Shown here: positions 51,296 to 61,397 of the stretch, in pieces
Layout: every line of letters starts with the position of its first letter
How positions within the stretch are numbered: the first letter of the stretch is position 1
NCBI RefSeq assembly: GCF_036016955.1
Contig: NZ_JAYWXI010000001.1
Location: 62,001 to 126,000 of the forward strand
Length of the DNA stretch: 64,000 bases
DNA from: JAYWXI01 sp036016955
GTDB lineage: Bacteria > Bacteroidota > Bacteroidia > Flavobacteriales > Weeksellaceae
Direction of reading: 5' to 3'
Translations under genes and position numbers: made by a program
Notes under the pieces: model-generated
Told to the model about the DNA's origin: nothing
Seen by the model: the letters and a program-made list of their open reading frames with translations, nothing else
The model's database searches: none

Positions 51296-53383
51296 TTACG
51301 AAATTTTACTCCATTTGTTTTTACCGCGGTATTTTTGGGTGTAGAATGTCCGCATGGAAGCGTGTACGGGATGATTTAGAGCAGGGTCGTTGGCTAACAG
51401 TTTTTCCACGGCATTTTTGGTTATTTTTATGATTTTGCCGTCTTGGGCGAGATCCAACCTTTTAAAATCGACAACGCCGCTTTGCTGGGTTCCTAAGATG
51501 TCGCCTGGACCTCGAAGTTGCATATCGACTTCGGAGATTTTGAAGCCGTCGTTGGTTTCACACATGGTGCGGAGGCGTTTTCGGCTTTCGTTGGATAGTT
51601 TATCGGCACTCATTAGGATGCAGAAACTTTGTTCTGCTCCGCGTCCGACTCTCCCTCGGAGTTGATGAAGCTGCGAGAGTCCGAATCTTTCGGCACTTTC
51701 AATGACCATGACGGAGGCATTGGGGACGTTTACTCCGACTTCGATTACGGTGGTGGCCACCATGATTTGGGCTTGCCCTGAGGCGAAATAATCCATGGCG
51801 GCTTCTTTATCGGCTGGTGGCATTTTACCGTGCAGCATGGCGACGTTGTAGCCGTCGAAATGATGGGTGATGTGGTCGAATCCTTCCATGAGGTTTTTGT
51901 AGTCCAGCGATTCGCTTTCTTCTATCAGGGGGTAGACGAAATAAATTTGGCGCCCTTTTTTTAGTTCGTCTTTGCAGAATTGGTATACGGTGTTTCGGTC
52001 TTTTTCCTTCCGATGGGCGGTGATGATAGGTTTTCTTCCGACTGGTAATTCGTCAATCACGGACACGTCCAAATCGGAATAAAAGCTCATGGCTAACGTT
52101 CTGGGGATGGGAGTGGCGGTCATGATGAGGATGTGTGGCGGGATTTTGTTTTTGGCCCATAGTTTGGCTCTTTGGGCTACACCGAAGCGGTGCTGCTCGT
52201 CAATGATGGCCAGTCCGAGGTTTTTGAATTGTACGGTGTCTTCCAAGAGGGCGTGGGTGCCGACCAAGAGGGAGAGTTCTCCGCTGAGGAGCTCTTGGTG
52301 AATCATCTTTCGTTCGGCGGTTTTGGTGGATCCGGTTAGCAGGCGGACGGAAAGCCCCGTGTCTTTTAAAAGCTCGGTGATGCTGTTGAAGTGTTGCTGG
52401 GCCAAGATTTCGGTGGGAGCCATCAGACAGCTTTGGAAGTGGTTGTCCAAGGCTAAGAGCATGGAGAGTAGGGCGACCATGGTTTTTCCTGAGCCGACGT
52501 CCCCTTGCAAAAGGCGGTTCATTTGTATGGGGCGCTTCATGTCGGTGCGGATTTCTTTTAAAACCCTTTTTTGGGCATTGGTGAGGTTAAAGGGGAGATG
52601 GTTTTTATAGAAGTCGTTGAAATAATCGCCTACGGTAGGGAAGGGGTTACCGATGGCGTGGGATTGGTGGTGCTGTTTTTTTAGGGCGTAGCCTAATTGA
52701 AAAAAGAAGGCTTCCTCGAATTTTAGTCTTTGGTCGGCGTGGGTGTAGTGGCGGAGGTCTTTTGGAAAATGAATGTTGAAATAGGCTTGTTGCCGGGTCA
52801 TCAACTTTAGCGATTGGATCAAGTATTCGGGGAGGTTTTCTTCCAAAAGTTTTGGGATTTCACTACAGAGGTTTCTTAGTAGGTTTTGAAAGAATTTTTG
52901 GCCGAGCCCTCGCTTGGTTAGTTTTTCGGAGCTGGGGTAGATGGGCTTTAGTCGGGATTCGATTTCTTTTTTTTCTTCCACTTCGATTTCGGGGTGCGGC
53001 ATGGAAAACTGTTGATTGAAGCGGTTGATTTTCCCGAAAATGTAAACTTCTTTTTGCAGTGGAAGTTGTTCTTTCATCCAATTGGAATACTGAAACCAAA
53101 CCAACTCCATCAGACCGGTGCCGTCATGGAATTTGGCGGAAAGTCTTTTGCCTTTTCCGCTTCCGATTTCTTTCAGGTCGGAGATGATGCCTTTGAGTTG
53201 GACTTCTAAATTTTCGTCTTCTTTTAGTTGGTTGATTTTATAGACTTTAGATTTGTCCAAATAGCGTAAGGGGTAGAAGTTTAATAAGTCTTCTACGGTG
53301 GCGATTTCCAAGACTTTTTTCAGGAGTTTTGCCCGTTCCGGGCCGACGCCTTTAAGGTATTCTATGGGGGTGTCTAAGGTCAA
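51296..53383 (-). CDS. recG: ATP-dependent DNA helicase RecG
   Basis: Remodels stalled forks and Holliday junctions. 695 residues: N-terminal wedge/OB domain (TPIEYLKGVGPERAKLL at the start), helicase motifs GDVGSGKTMVAL, MAPTEILAQQH, the DEQH box (IIDEQHRFGV), TATPIPRTLA, and C-terminal motifs ATTVIEVGVNVPNA, QLRGRVGRG. The frame begins with TTG at 53383, no ATG being available in frame near the conserved start; its TLDTPIEYLKGVG matches the family N-terminus, so a TTG start is probable. Confidence 0.95.
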   Translation of the reverse strand: MTLDTPIEYLKGVGPERAKLLKKVLEIATVEDLLNFYPLRYLDKSKVYKINQLKEDENLEVQLKGIISDLKEIGSGKGKRLSAKFHDGTGLMELVWFQYSNWMKEQLPLQKEVYIFGKINRFNQQFSMPHPEIEVEEKKEIESRLKPIYPSSEKLTKRGLGQKFFQNLLRNLCSEIPKLLEENLPEYLIQSLKLMTRQQAYFNIHFPKDLRHYTHADQRLKFEEAFFFQLGYALKKQHHQSHAIGNPFPTVGDYFNDFYKNHLPFNLTNAQKRVLKEIRTDMKRPIQMNRLLQGDVGSGKTMVALLSMLLALDNHFQSCLMAPTEILAQQHFNSITELLKDTGLSVRLLTGSTKTAERKMIHQELLSGELSLLVGTHALLEDTVQFKNLGLAIIDEQHRFGVAQRAKLWAKNKIPPHILIMTATPIPRTLAMSFYSDLDVSVIDELPVGRKPIITAHRKEKDRNTVYQFCKDELKKGRQIYFVYPLIEESESLDYKNLMEGFDHITHHFDGYNVAMLHGKMPPADKEAAMDYFASGQAQIMVATTVIEVGVNVPNASVMVIESAERFGLSQLHQLRGRVGRGAEQSFCILMSADKLSNESRKRLRTMCETNDGFKISEVDMQLRGPGDILGTQQSGVVDFKRLDLAQDGKIIKITKNAVEKLLANDPALNHPVHASMRTFYTQKYRGKNKWSKIS

Positions 53384-53484
53384 AATCGAAAATTTGTTGA
53401 AAGGAAACCCGAAATTTCGGAAAAAAAACGAAAACCCAAAAATTTTTTGACTGCTTTTGGGGAGGTTTGGGAGTCAGAGGGTTT

Positions 53485-54018
53485 TTAATCTTTGATTTTC
53501 GATTTGAATTTCTTCTGATAACTTTCCCATTGTTCGCGGGTTTGGATTTTTTTGTAAAGGTCTTTGGCGAAAAAGGGAATATAGGGTTCCAGTTCTTTGG
53601 CGGTTAAGGCGCCTTGGAGGAGGGTTATGGGCATGCTTTGCTCGTCTAAGAAGACAATGCTGGGAACGGCGTTAACATTAAGGAAACGAGTAAAATCGTG
53701 CATGCCTTTGGTTCCTTTTTTATTTTTTTCGCTATTGCCAAAGGATTTTCCGAAAAGTTGGAAGGTTTTATCGCCGTGGGCATCGAATTTTACGGCGTAG
53801 TAATGTTCGTTGAGGTATTCGGCGATAACGGGGTGGTTATAGGTGTACAGCTCCATGGTTTTGCAAGGGGCACAGCGTTCGGAATAAAAATCGATGAGAA
53901 TTTTTTTCGGCTCTTGTTCTTGAGCCTTCAGGGCTTGTTCAATGCTCATCCATTTCACCTGGGCAAAACAGAAAATAGTAAACGATAAGGCAAACAAGGC
54001 GGATATCCTTTTTATCAT
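53485..54018 (-). CDS. periplasmic thioredoxin-family protein
   Basis: 177 residues: signal peptide (to CFAQ), then a thioredoxin fold with active site YSERCAPCKTMELY (CAPC) and cis-Pro at NAVPSIVFLDE. The residue between the two Cys includes Pro, close to the DsbD-c/thioredoxin-like type. Probably reduces periplasmic thiols. It lies 22 nt after the POT transporter gene, in a probable operon with it, and about 100 nt before recG. Confidence 0.9.
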   Translation of the reverse strand: MIKRISALFALSFTIFCFAQVKWMSIEQALKAQEQEPKKILIDFYSERCAPCKTMELYTYNHPVIAEYLNEHYYAVKFDAHGDKTFQLFGKSFGNSEKNKKGTKGMHDFTRFLNVNAVPSIVFLDEQSMPITLLQGALTAKELEPYIPFFAKDLYKKIQTREQWESYQKKFKSKIKD

Positions 54019-54040
54019 AGCGGAACGTTCGTTTTGTGGA

Positions 54041-55537
54041 TTATTTTACATCCGGCATTAATTTTTTTATTAGAGGAGCTATCAAAATTAATACCACTCC
54101 GCAAACGATGGCGTAAACCGCGAATTGGTGGTAGCCTTCGGTGTAGAGGGTTATTTTCTCTAACGGGGTATTTTCGCTGCTTGGAGAGATGCTGGCACCG
54201 AAAAGGCCGGCAACGTATTGCCCATAGGCAGAGGCCAAAAACCACATCCCCATCATAAAGCCTTGCAGACGATAGGGGGCGAGTTTGGTCATTAGCGACA
54301 GTCCGATTGGGGAGAGAAAAAGTTCGGCGAAAGTAACGATTAAATACCCTAAAGCGAAGAGGTTGAGCGATCCCACTCCTTCAGCATTTGCAGAAAACCG
54401 TATGGAGTAGAAGGTATAAAAGGCGAGGCCTAGAAGGAGAAATCCGATTCCGAATTTCACCACCGAATTGGGGTCGAGTTTTCTTTTGGCCAGTTGGATG
54501 AAGAAAATACCGGCAACAGGAGCAAAGAGAATCACAAATAGGGCATTCAGGGAGTTGTTTACAGCATTGGGATCCACAGTCAGCCCGAAAAGATTGGGAT
54601 GGAGGTGTTCGGCGGCAAAGAGGCTCAGAGAGCCGCCGGCTTGTTCGAAAATCGCCCAAAAAACCACAGAAAAGAGGATGAATAAAAGGGCGGCGGTGAG
54701 TTTTTTATTTTCGAGGGCGGTGTTTTTCCGCATTTCGAAAAAGAGGTAAAGCAGACTGAAAGGGCCGATGACGGCCATGAACCAATCGGTGTATTGGGTG
54801 TTAGACACCATGATGCGGATGAGAGGAATGGCGGCTAACGCTCCGATATATACGGCGTATGTCTTTAGTTTGTTTTTGGGAGTGGCTTCCAAAGGAAAAC
54901 GGCCGATAGGCCCCAATTTCTTTCGGGTAAAACTGAAATTAATCAGGCTGATGATCATTACAATGGCGGCTATGCCAAAAGCAACATTCCATCTCAGGGG
55001 TTCGGGAACCCAATCTTGAAAAAGGGTTCCTTTTCCGATGGCGATGACGAATCCACCGAGGAATGCACCGATATTAATCCCCGAATAGAAAAGGAGAAAT
55101 CCAGCGTCGCGCCGTGCGTCGTCGTTTTTATAGAGTTGGCCTACCATGGAGGAAATGTTTGGTTTGAAGAAACCCGTTCCTACGATGTTGAATCCGATTC
55201 CCCAAAAAAACAGTTCATGGGGATTGACGGCCAGAAGAATACTTCCGATAATCATAAGCAATCCGCCCCAAAACAGCGAACGTTGAAACCCCAATATCTT
55301 GTCGGCAAATAGACCGCCAATGAAGGTGAAAGCGTACACGAAAGCTTGGGTTGCTCCGTACTGGAGCTGAGCGGTTTCCTTATCCATGAAAAGGTGGTAG
55401 ACCATGAAATAGGTTAGCATTCCGCGCATGGCGTAGAAGCAGAACCTTTCCCACATTTCCGAAAAAAAGAGTCCCCAAAGGGCCTTAGGGTAAGTGCCTT
55501 TAAAATTCTGAATTTGTTGAAGGGTAGGTTGTTCCAT
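54041..55537 (-). CDS. proton-coupled oligopeptide transporter (POT/PTR2 family)
   Basis: 498 residues with about 12-14 membrane helices. Family motifs: FSEMWERFCFYAMRGML (ExxERFxYY-like), the GGLFADKILGFQRSL loop, GTGFFKPNISSMVGQLY and the FYSGINIGAFLGG PTR2 signature. It imports di- and tripeptides with protons. Together with the M28 peptidase elsewhere in the window, this fits a peptide-feeding lifestyle. Followed by a thioredoxin-family gene. Confidence 0.95.
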   Translation of the reverse strand: MEQPTLQQIQNFKGTYPKALWGLFFSEMWERFCFYAMRGMLTYFMVYHLFMDKETAQLQYGATQAFVYAFTFIGGLFADKILGFQRSLFWGGLLMIIGSILLAVNPHELFFWGIGFNIVGTGFFKPNISSMVGQLYKNDDARRDAGFLLFYSGINIGAFLGGFVIAIGKGTLFQDWVPEPLRWNVAFGIAAIVMIISLINFSFTRKKLGPIGRFPLEATPKNKLKTYAVYIGALAAIPLIRIMVSNTQYTDWFMAVIGPFSLLYLFFEMRKNTALENKKLTAALLFILFSVVFWAIFEQAGGSLSLFAAEHLHPNLFGLTVDPNAVNNSLNALFVILFAPVAGIFFIQLAKRKLDPNSVVKFGIGFLLLGLAFYTFYSIRFSANAEGVGSLNLFALGYLIVTFAELFLSPIGLSLMTKLAPYRLQGFMMGMWFLASAYGQYVAGLFGASISPSSENTPLEKITLYTEGYHQFAVYAIVCGVVLILIAPLIKKLMPDVK

Positions 55538-55613
55538 CGGAATCGAATTTTGATGTTGCGAAGGTATGAAATAAGTTTTTCGGAAAATTCATCGAGAGTA
55601 AAATTTCGCTAAG

Positions 55614-55665
55614 AGCGAAAAGAAAAAAGACCAAAATCAATCCGTTGGGAAATCTTTTGGTCTTT
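55614..55665 (-). terminator. intrinsic terminator of the nuo operon
   Basis: Stem 55626-55636 / 55655-55665 (AAAGACCAAAA / TTTTGGTCTTT) with a T-rich tail on the minus strand, directly after nuoN. Confidence 0.75.
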
Positions 55666-55684
55666 AGTTTTTTAGGTCTATTTA

Positions 55685-57067
55685 TTAATTGCATTGAAAC
55701 CAAACCGAAAACAAGTCCGGGAATAATCCTAAAGCCACGAGAGCAAGAAGGAGGACAACGGAAACAATGTTATAGGTTATCGATACTTTTTCGGAGGTTT
55801 TAAAGCTGCTTTCTTTGAAAAAGAACATGGCAATAATCAATCGAAGGTAGTAGGCGATGGATACGGCCGAACCCAAGATGGCTACAAGAACCAAAAAGGC
55901 AGCTCCGTTGATGGCTTGGGAGAATAAAGAAAATTTTCCCATAAAACCTGCCGTTAAAGGAATACCTGCCATTGAAAGCATAGATACGGCTGCGGCAGTA
56001 GCCAATAGCGGCTCAGTTTTAGCCAAACCTTTGAAAGCGGTATAAGAGGTTTCTCTTTTCAATTTTTCCACCCAAATAAGACTCATGAATACACCTACGG
56101 TAGAAAGAGAGTAAGCGAAGAGATAAAAAGCCAAGTGATAAGTGGAAAGACTGTTGATTCCGAAGAAAATAAGCCCTAAATATCCTGCATGCGATACCGA
56201 AGAATAAGCGAGCATTCTTTTGGCGTTGGTTTGAGCCAATCCCATGACGTTAGCCAAAAGTAAGGTAATGATAACCATGACGCCCAAGATACTGAACCAT
56301 TCTTGGTAAACACCGATGAAGCCGATGGTCATTAATCTGAAGAAGGCATAAAAACCGGCTATTTTAACGACGCTGGCCATGAAAGCTGTAATCAGTGAAG
56401 GGGCTCCTTGGTAAACGTCAGGGCTCCACATATGGAAAGGGGCTAAAGCGACTTTGAATCCCATGGCGACAATCAGGAGTATTACCCCTAGGATTAGCAT
56501 GGGGTTTGATGAATTAGCCAAAGCATAGGCATGGATTTGATACAAATCAAAAGTTCCTGCCGCTCCGTAAGTCAACGCGATACCGAACAAAAGAAATCCG
56601 GTTGCAAAACACCCCATCAGAAAATACTTCAGGGAGGCTTCGTTGGAACGAAGGTCGGTTTTCGCAGCTCCTGCCATCACGTAAAGAGGGATGGACAATA
56701 TTTCGATACCGAGGAATAAAGTGACTAAATTTTTATAGCCGAACAGAACGATGGCACCGGTAAGAGCCAGTAACATCAGGGCGTAGAGCTCGGATTGATG
56801 GCTGCGGTGGTTGTTTAGTGCAAAACCACCGATAAAAAAGATCAACAGGGTGATGACTAGAGCCATTTTAGTGAAAAGAGCCGTATTTGCACTGTATTCG
56901 AACATGGGTTTGTACTGTTCGAAAAATGCAGCTTCGGGCATGAACGAAATCCCCAGTGAGATCAAAAGTCCTGCGATACCGATGTATCTTGCTAATTTTC
57001 CTTGGTTGAATACCCCGGAAAATAGAGCGGCAATAGCGGTGATAAAGACGATAATTAAAACACTCAT
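55685..57067 (-). CDS. nuoN: NADH-quinone oxidoreductase subunit N
   Basis: 460 residues, about 14 membrane helices, an antiporter-like proton channel of complex I. Conserved features: the Glu in GIEILSIPLYVM, the Lys-bearing FKVALAPFHMWSPDVYQGAP (only part quoted), AYSSVSHAGYLGL and the TAGFMGKF motif. Last gene of the operon, 82 nt after nuoM, followed by a terminator. Confidence 0.96.
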   Translation of the reverse strand: MSVLIIVFITAIAALFSGVFNQGKLARYIGIAGLLISLGISFMPEAAFFEQYKPMFEYSANTALFTKMALVITLLIFFIGGFALNNHRSHQSELYALMLLALTGAIVLFGYKNLVTLFLGIEILSIPLYVMAGAAKTDLRSNEASLKYFLMGCFATGFLLFGIALTYGAAGTFDLYQIHAYALANSSNPMLILGVILLIVAMGFKVALAPFHMWSPDVYQGAPSLITAFMASVVKIAGFYAFFRLMTIGFIGVYQEWFSILGVMVIITLLLANVMGLAQTNAKRMLAYSSVSHAGYLGLIFFGINSLSTYHLAFYLFAYSLSTVGVFMSLIWVEKLKRETSYTAFKGLAKTEPLLATAAAVSMLSMAGIPLTAGFMGKFSLFSQAINGAAFLVLVAILGSAVSIAYYLRLIIAMFFFKESSFKTSEKVSITYNIVSVVLLLALVALGLFPDLFSVWFQCN

Positions 57068-57149
57068 TAGTTTAGATTTGAGATTTGGGATAAGGCAATG
57101 TATTGCTTTTTAATCCTTTATTTCTTACTTTTTTATACGATTTTGGAGG

Positions 57150-58643
57150 TTAGTTTAGCATGGCTTTGTAAATAAACTCCAAGGAACTGCTTACCATTCC
57201 GATAATCGGCTGTGGGAAGATTCCGAAGAATAAGACAACGCCTGCAATGACGGCCAAGACCAAAAATTCCGAAGAAGAAAGATCTTTGGCTTCGGCCAGC
57301 ACGTCGTCGTTACCGGCATTAAACATGGTTCTTCCATAGAAACGAAGCAGGTAGCCTGCTGCCAGTATAATGCTTACTCCGGCAATGATGGCTGCTAAAG
57401 CGTTGTAATCAAAAACCGATTTTAACAGAATGAATTCTCCTATAAATCCATTGGTTAGAGGGACGCCTAAAGAGCCCAACAAAATAACTAAGAATAAAAC
57501 GGCGAATTTAGGAGCAACTCTTGCCAGTCCGCCCATTTGGTTAAGATCTCTTGTGCCAAATCTTCTGGACAGAATATCCGCACAATAGAATAATCCAACG
57601 ACGTTAAATCCGTGGGCAAATGCTTGGACTAAAGCACCTTCTCCGCCTTCGATGGTAAAGGTGCCATTGAGGACGAGCATTGCCGAAGCAAATATTCCGG
57701 CTACCATAAGCCCGACGTGAGAGAAAGACGAATAGGCCAAAATTCGCTTGACATCGTTTTGAATCAAGGCGATTAATGCCCCATGGAGCACTCCGATGAT
57801 GGCCAGTACGATCACGATGAATCCGGAAATTCCGGCAATAGCATCGGGAACTACGGGCAAGAGGTAACGCAAAACACCGTATACTGCCATCTTCAACATG
57901 ATTCCGGCTAAAAGCATGGTCCCTTGTGTTGGAGAGTAGGTATAGGTGTCGGGTTGCCATGTGTGGAAAGGAAAAACCGGCAACTTAACTGCAAACGCAA
58001 AGAAAATAAACCAAAAAACAACGGTTTGCTGGTTAAGGTTTAGGTGAGCGTTATACATATCCGTTACGGCAAACGACGGGGCGTACTGGTAGACGTAAAC
58101 GAAGGCTCCCAGCATAAAGAGTGAACCCACAAAAGTGTAAACGAAAAACTTGGTGGTAAATTCGAATCTTTTGTTTTCTTGACCCCAAAGTCCAGCGATA
58201 AACCATATCGGGATAAGGGTTACTTCCCAAAAAATGTAGAACAAAAGCCCGTCCAACGCAGTGAAAACCCCTACCAAACCAAATTGCATTAAAAGCACTA
58301 AGGCATAGAATGAATTGCGGTAGGACGAAGCCGCTTTGCAAGACGAAACAATAATCAGGGGAACCAAAGCATTGGTAAGCAGAAGCATGAGCATCCCCAT
58401 TCCGTCCACGCCGAAATGCAGGGTGCTTTTAACGGACTTTAGCCAAGGGTAGTTGATTTCGTGCTGCAGAACGCTGTCTACGGTGAGTTTGCTATCAAAA
58501 TCACACAACATGGAAACCGTAACCAGCATTTGAACCAAAGCCAACCCCAAAGCAAGAAACTTGCCTGCCTGGCCTCTGTATGCAAAGAGTAATCCCGAAC
58601 CTACGAGAGGTAAAAGTAATAATGTTAATAATTGATAAGACAT
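57150..58643 (-). CDS. nuoM: NADH-quinone oxidoreductase subunit M
   Basis: 497 residues, about 14 membrane helices. Antiporter-like subunit with FYIFWEVTLIPIWF (key Glu), FAVKLPVFPFHTWQPDTY (Lys of the channel), YSSFSHVGLM and TNGFIGEF. It contributes one of the three proton channels of complex I. It begins 2 nt after the nuoL stop. Confidence 0.97.
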   Translation of the reverse strand: MSYQLLTLLLLPLVGSGLLFAYRGQAGKFLALGLALVQMLVTVSMLCDFDSKLTVDSVLQHEINYPWLKSVKSTLHFGVDGMGMLMLLLTNALVPLIIVSSCKAASSYRNSFYALVLLMQFGLVGVFTALDGLLFYIFWEVTLIPIWFIAGLWGQENKRFEFTTKFFVYTFVGSLFMLGAFVYVYQYAPSFAVTDMYNAHLNLNQQTVVFWFIFFAFAVKLPVFPFHTWQPDTYTYSPTQGTMLLAGIMLKMAVYGVLRYLLPVVPDAIAGISGFIVIVLAIIGVLHGALIALIQNDVKRILAYSSFSHVGLMVAGIFASAMLVLNGTFTIEGGEGALVQAFAHGFNVVGLFYCADILSRRFGTRDLNQMGGLARVAPKFAVLFLVILLGSLGVPLTNGFIGEFILLKSVFDYNALAAIIAGVSIILAAGYLLRFYGRTMFNAGNDDVLAEAKDLSSSEFLVLAVIAGVVLFFGIFPQPIIGMVSSSLEFIYKAMLN

Positions 58644-58645
58644 TA

Positions 58646-60559
58646 TTATTGTAATATAAAGTTAACAATCAATATAATTCCTACGGCCAATGACATGATG
58701 AGAACATAGGTCTCTACGTTACCGTTTTGAAGTCTTTTCATGCTTCTTCCACTGTCTTCGGCGCCTTCTCCTACAAAGTTCACGACTTTGTCCAAGAGGT
58801 TGTTGTCGAACATTTTACCGGCTTTTCCAAGGCCTTCGGCTGTTTTCACAAACAAGACGTTGTAAATTTCGTCAATGTACAATTTCTTGGCGGAGAGTTT
58901 TTCCCATCCGGTGTATTGCTCTTCGGGCAGGGCTTGTTTGCCTTTGCCGGCGTAGAGGCTCTTTACCATAAACCATACGACGAAGAACATGGCGATAGTC
59001 ACTCCTAGGAGGACGTATTCGGTGGTGGGACTTACCCCGGCGATGTTAGCCTCCATTTGGCTAAAGCTTTTTTCACTTAGCACGGGTCTTAACCATTCGT
59101 TTAGTTTGGCATAATGGCCGTGACCGATAAAGTGGGGCAGATTGATAAAACCGCCTACTACGGAAAGAAAGGCCAATACCATCAAAGGAACAGTCATATT
59201 GGAAGGGCTTTCGTGAAGGTGGTCGGCTTGCTCTTGACTGCCGCGGAATTTGCCGTGGAATGTCAGGTAATAAAGCCTGAACATATAGGTAGCGGTCATG
59301 GCAGCGATTAGGAACAAAATCCCCCAAAATACCGGACTTTTAGCATAGGCGTGCACGAGAATTTCGTCTTTGGAAATCATTCCGGAAAATAAAGGCATTC
59401 CCGCAATGGCGAATGTTCCGATAAGGAAAGTGAGGTGGGTAATTTTTATTTTGTCTTTTAGTCCGCCCATGTAGCGCATATCTTGTTCTCCGCTCATGGC
59501 ATGAATTACCGATCCGGAGCCAAGGAACAACAAGGCCTTAAAGAAGGCATGGGTCATTAGGTGGAACATGGCAGCCGTATAAGCACCAACACCTAAGGCT
59601 ACGAACATAAAGCCCAACTGAGATACGGTCGAGTAGGCCAGTACCTTTTTTATGTCATTTTGCCTCAAGGCATAGAAAGCGGCCAACAAAGCGGTTAGAA
59701 GACCGATTAAAAGAATACCGTCCTGAACGCTAGGAGCCAACGTGTATAAGAAATTAGAACGCACAACGAGGTAAATCCCTGCGGTTACCATGGTAGCGGC
59801 GTGGATGAGTGCCGATACCGGGGTAGGACCTGCCATGGCATCAGGCAGCCAGGTGTATAACGGAACTTGGGCTGACTTTCCTACGGCTCCGATGAAAAGG
59901 GAGGCACAGATGATAATGATTAAATTATCGTCCATACCAAACGACGAAGCATTTTCGGCGACGGACAGATAGTCTACGGCATTGAAATGAGCCGCAATGG
60001 TAAAAATACCAATCAAAAGACCTAAATCCCCTATACGGTTCATGATGAAAGCTTTGCGAGCAGCTTTTCCGTATTCTTTGTTTTTGTACCAAAAACCGAT
60101 TAGCAAATAGGAGCATAGTCCTACACCTTCCCACCCGATGAAAAGAATCAGGTAGTTGCTTCCCATAACCAAAAGAAGCATGGAAAATACAAAGAGGTTA
60201 AGGTAGGCAAAAAATCGGTGAAACCCTTTATCATGGTGCATGTATCCGATGGAGTAAAGGTGGATTAGCGAACCAATCCCGGTGATGATCATAACCATCA
60301 TAAGGGAAAGTTGGTCGATTTGGAATGCGAAATTTACCTGCATTCCGTTAACACGGAACCATTCGAATGCTTTTACGATAAGGGGCTGTGATTGGCTATT
60401 GAACTGAAAAAACAGATAAACCGCAATACTAAAAGCAGAAAATACCGCCAAAGAAGCGATGGCTCCTACGAGGTTTTTGGGCAGTTGTTTCCCAAAGATC
60501 CCCGTGATTAGAAACCCGACCAGCGGTAACAATACGATTGCAAAAATTAAATTCTCCAT
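58646..60559 (-). CDS. nuoL: NADH-quinone oxidoreductase subunit L
   Basis: 637 residues, about 16 helices plus the long lateral helix near the C-terminus. Channel signatures: FIGWEGVGLCSYLLIGFWY (key Glu), KSAQVPLYTWLPDAMAGPTPVSALIHAATMVTAG (only pattern essential) and AYSTVSQLGFM. The distal proton channel. It lies 6 nt after nuoK. Confidence 0.97.
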   Translation of the reverse strand: MENLIFAIVLLPLVGFLITGIFGKQLPKNLVGAIASLAVFSAFSIAVYLFFQFNSQSQPLIVKAFEWFRVNGMQVNFAFQIDQLSLMMVMIITGIGSLIHLYSIGYMHHDKGFHRFFAYLNLFVFSMLLLVMGSNYLILFIGWEGVGLCSYLLIGFWYKNKEYGKAARKAFIMNRIGDLGLLIGIFTIAAHFNAVDYLSVAENASSFGMDDNLIIIICASLFIGAVGKSAQVPLYTWLPDAMAGPTPVSALIHAATMVTAGIYLVVRSNFLYTLAPSVQDGILLIGLLTALLAAFYALRQNDIKKVLAYSTVSQLGFMFVALGVGAYTAAMFHLMTHAFFKALLFLGSGSVIHAMSGEQDMRYMGGLKDKIKITHLTFLIGTFAIAGMPLFSGMISKDEILVHAYAKSPVFWGILFLIAAMTATYMFRLYYLTFHGKFRGSQEQADHLHESPSNMTVPLMVLAFLSVVGGFINLPHFIGHGHYAKLNEWLRPVLSEKSFSQMEANIAGVSPTTEYVLLGVTIAMFFVVWFMVKSLYAGKGKQALPEEQYTGWEKLSAKKLYIDEIYNVLFVKTAEGLGKAGKMFDNNLLDKVVNFVGEGAEDSGRSMKRLQNGNVETYVLIMSLAVGIILIVNFILQ

Positions 60560-60565
60560 ACCTTC

Positions 60566-60895
60566 TTATCCTCTTAGTTTGTTAAATATACTCACATCCA
60601 CAGACTTGGTATTGCGATACATCATGGCGATAATGGCCAATCCTACGGCTACTTCGGCGGCGGCTACTACCATGATAAAGAACACGAGAATCTGTCCGTG
60701 GGCATCGCCGGAATAGCTTGAAAAAACAGCGAGTAGGAGATTGACGGAATTCAACATGAGTTCCACACAACCCAAAATGATGATGGCGTTTTTACGTAGC
60801 AGTACGCCTAGCACACCGAGGCTGAAGAGTACGGTGCAAAGTACGATAAAGTAGCTCTGCGGTACGCTTTGTATAAATGTATTTACTTCTCCCAT
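60566..60895 (-). CDS. nuoK: NADH-quinone oxidoreductase subunit K
   Basis: 109 residues, three membrane helices; the two buried Glu are in GCVELMLNSVNLL and in VAAAEVAVGLAII. Standard length and order between nuoJ and nuoL. Confidence 0.97.
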   Translation of the reverse strand: MGEVNTFIQSVPQSYFIVLCTVLFSLGVLGVLLRKNAIIILGCVELMLNSVNLLLAVFSSYSGDAHGQILVFFIMVVAAAEVAVGLAIIAMMYRNTKSVDVSIFNKLRG

Positions 60896-60899
60896 AATC

Positions 60900-61397
60900 T
60901 TATAAATCTCTTTTACCGATTAATACCGCTCCTACGATTCCGGCAAGAATAAGGATGGATGCCAGTTCGAAGGGTAGTACATATTCATTGAAGAGTAGTC
61001 TTCCCAAATTTTCGGTTAATCCTACGCCGTGGTCAAGGCCTGGTTGAGGAGCAGTCGAATGGCTTAGACCTCTGAAAGCTCCCAACGAACCAATGAAAAA
61101 TAAGCAGGCACTTAGTACACCGATTAACTTTAGTGTATTTTGTTTGCGGCTTTCATCGGCTTTGTTCAGGTTCAACATCATCAGGATATAGAGGAAGAGC
61201 ACCATGATGGCTCCCGCATATACGATAATCTGTACAATACCTAAGAATTGAGCATTAAGCAAGACGTACATTCCTGCAATCGAAAACATCGTTACAATCA
61301 AGGAAAGTATAGCGTAAAGCGGATTGCGTGCAAAAACAAAATACACGGCACTGACGACAGCGATGGCTGCTACTATAAAAAATAAGACCTGTTCCAT
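60900..61397 (-). CDS. nuoJ: NADH-quinone oxidoreductase subunit J
   Basis: 165 residues with five membrane helices. The conserved YAILSLIVTMFSIAGMYVLLNAQFLG (only part essential) and IVYAGAIMVLFLYILMMLNL segments identify NuoJ. Its start codon overlaps the nuoI stop by one base (TAATG), suggesting coupled translation. Confidence 0.96.
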   Translation of the reverse strand: MEQVLFFIVAAIAVVSAVYFVFARNPLYAILSLIVTMFSIAGMYVLLNAQFLGIVQIIVYAGAIMVLFLYILMMLNLNKADESRKQNTLKLIGVLSACLFFIGSLGAFRGLSHSTAPQPGLDHGVGLTENLGRLLFNEYVLPFELASILILAGIVGAVLIGKRDL

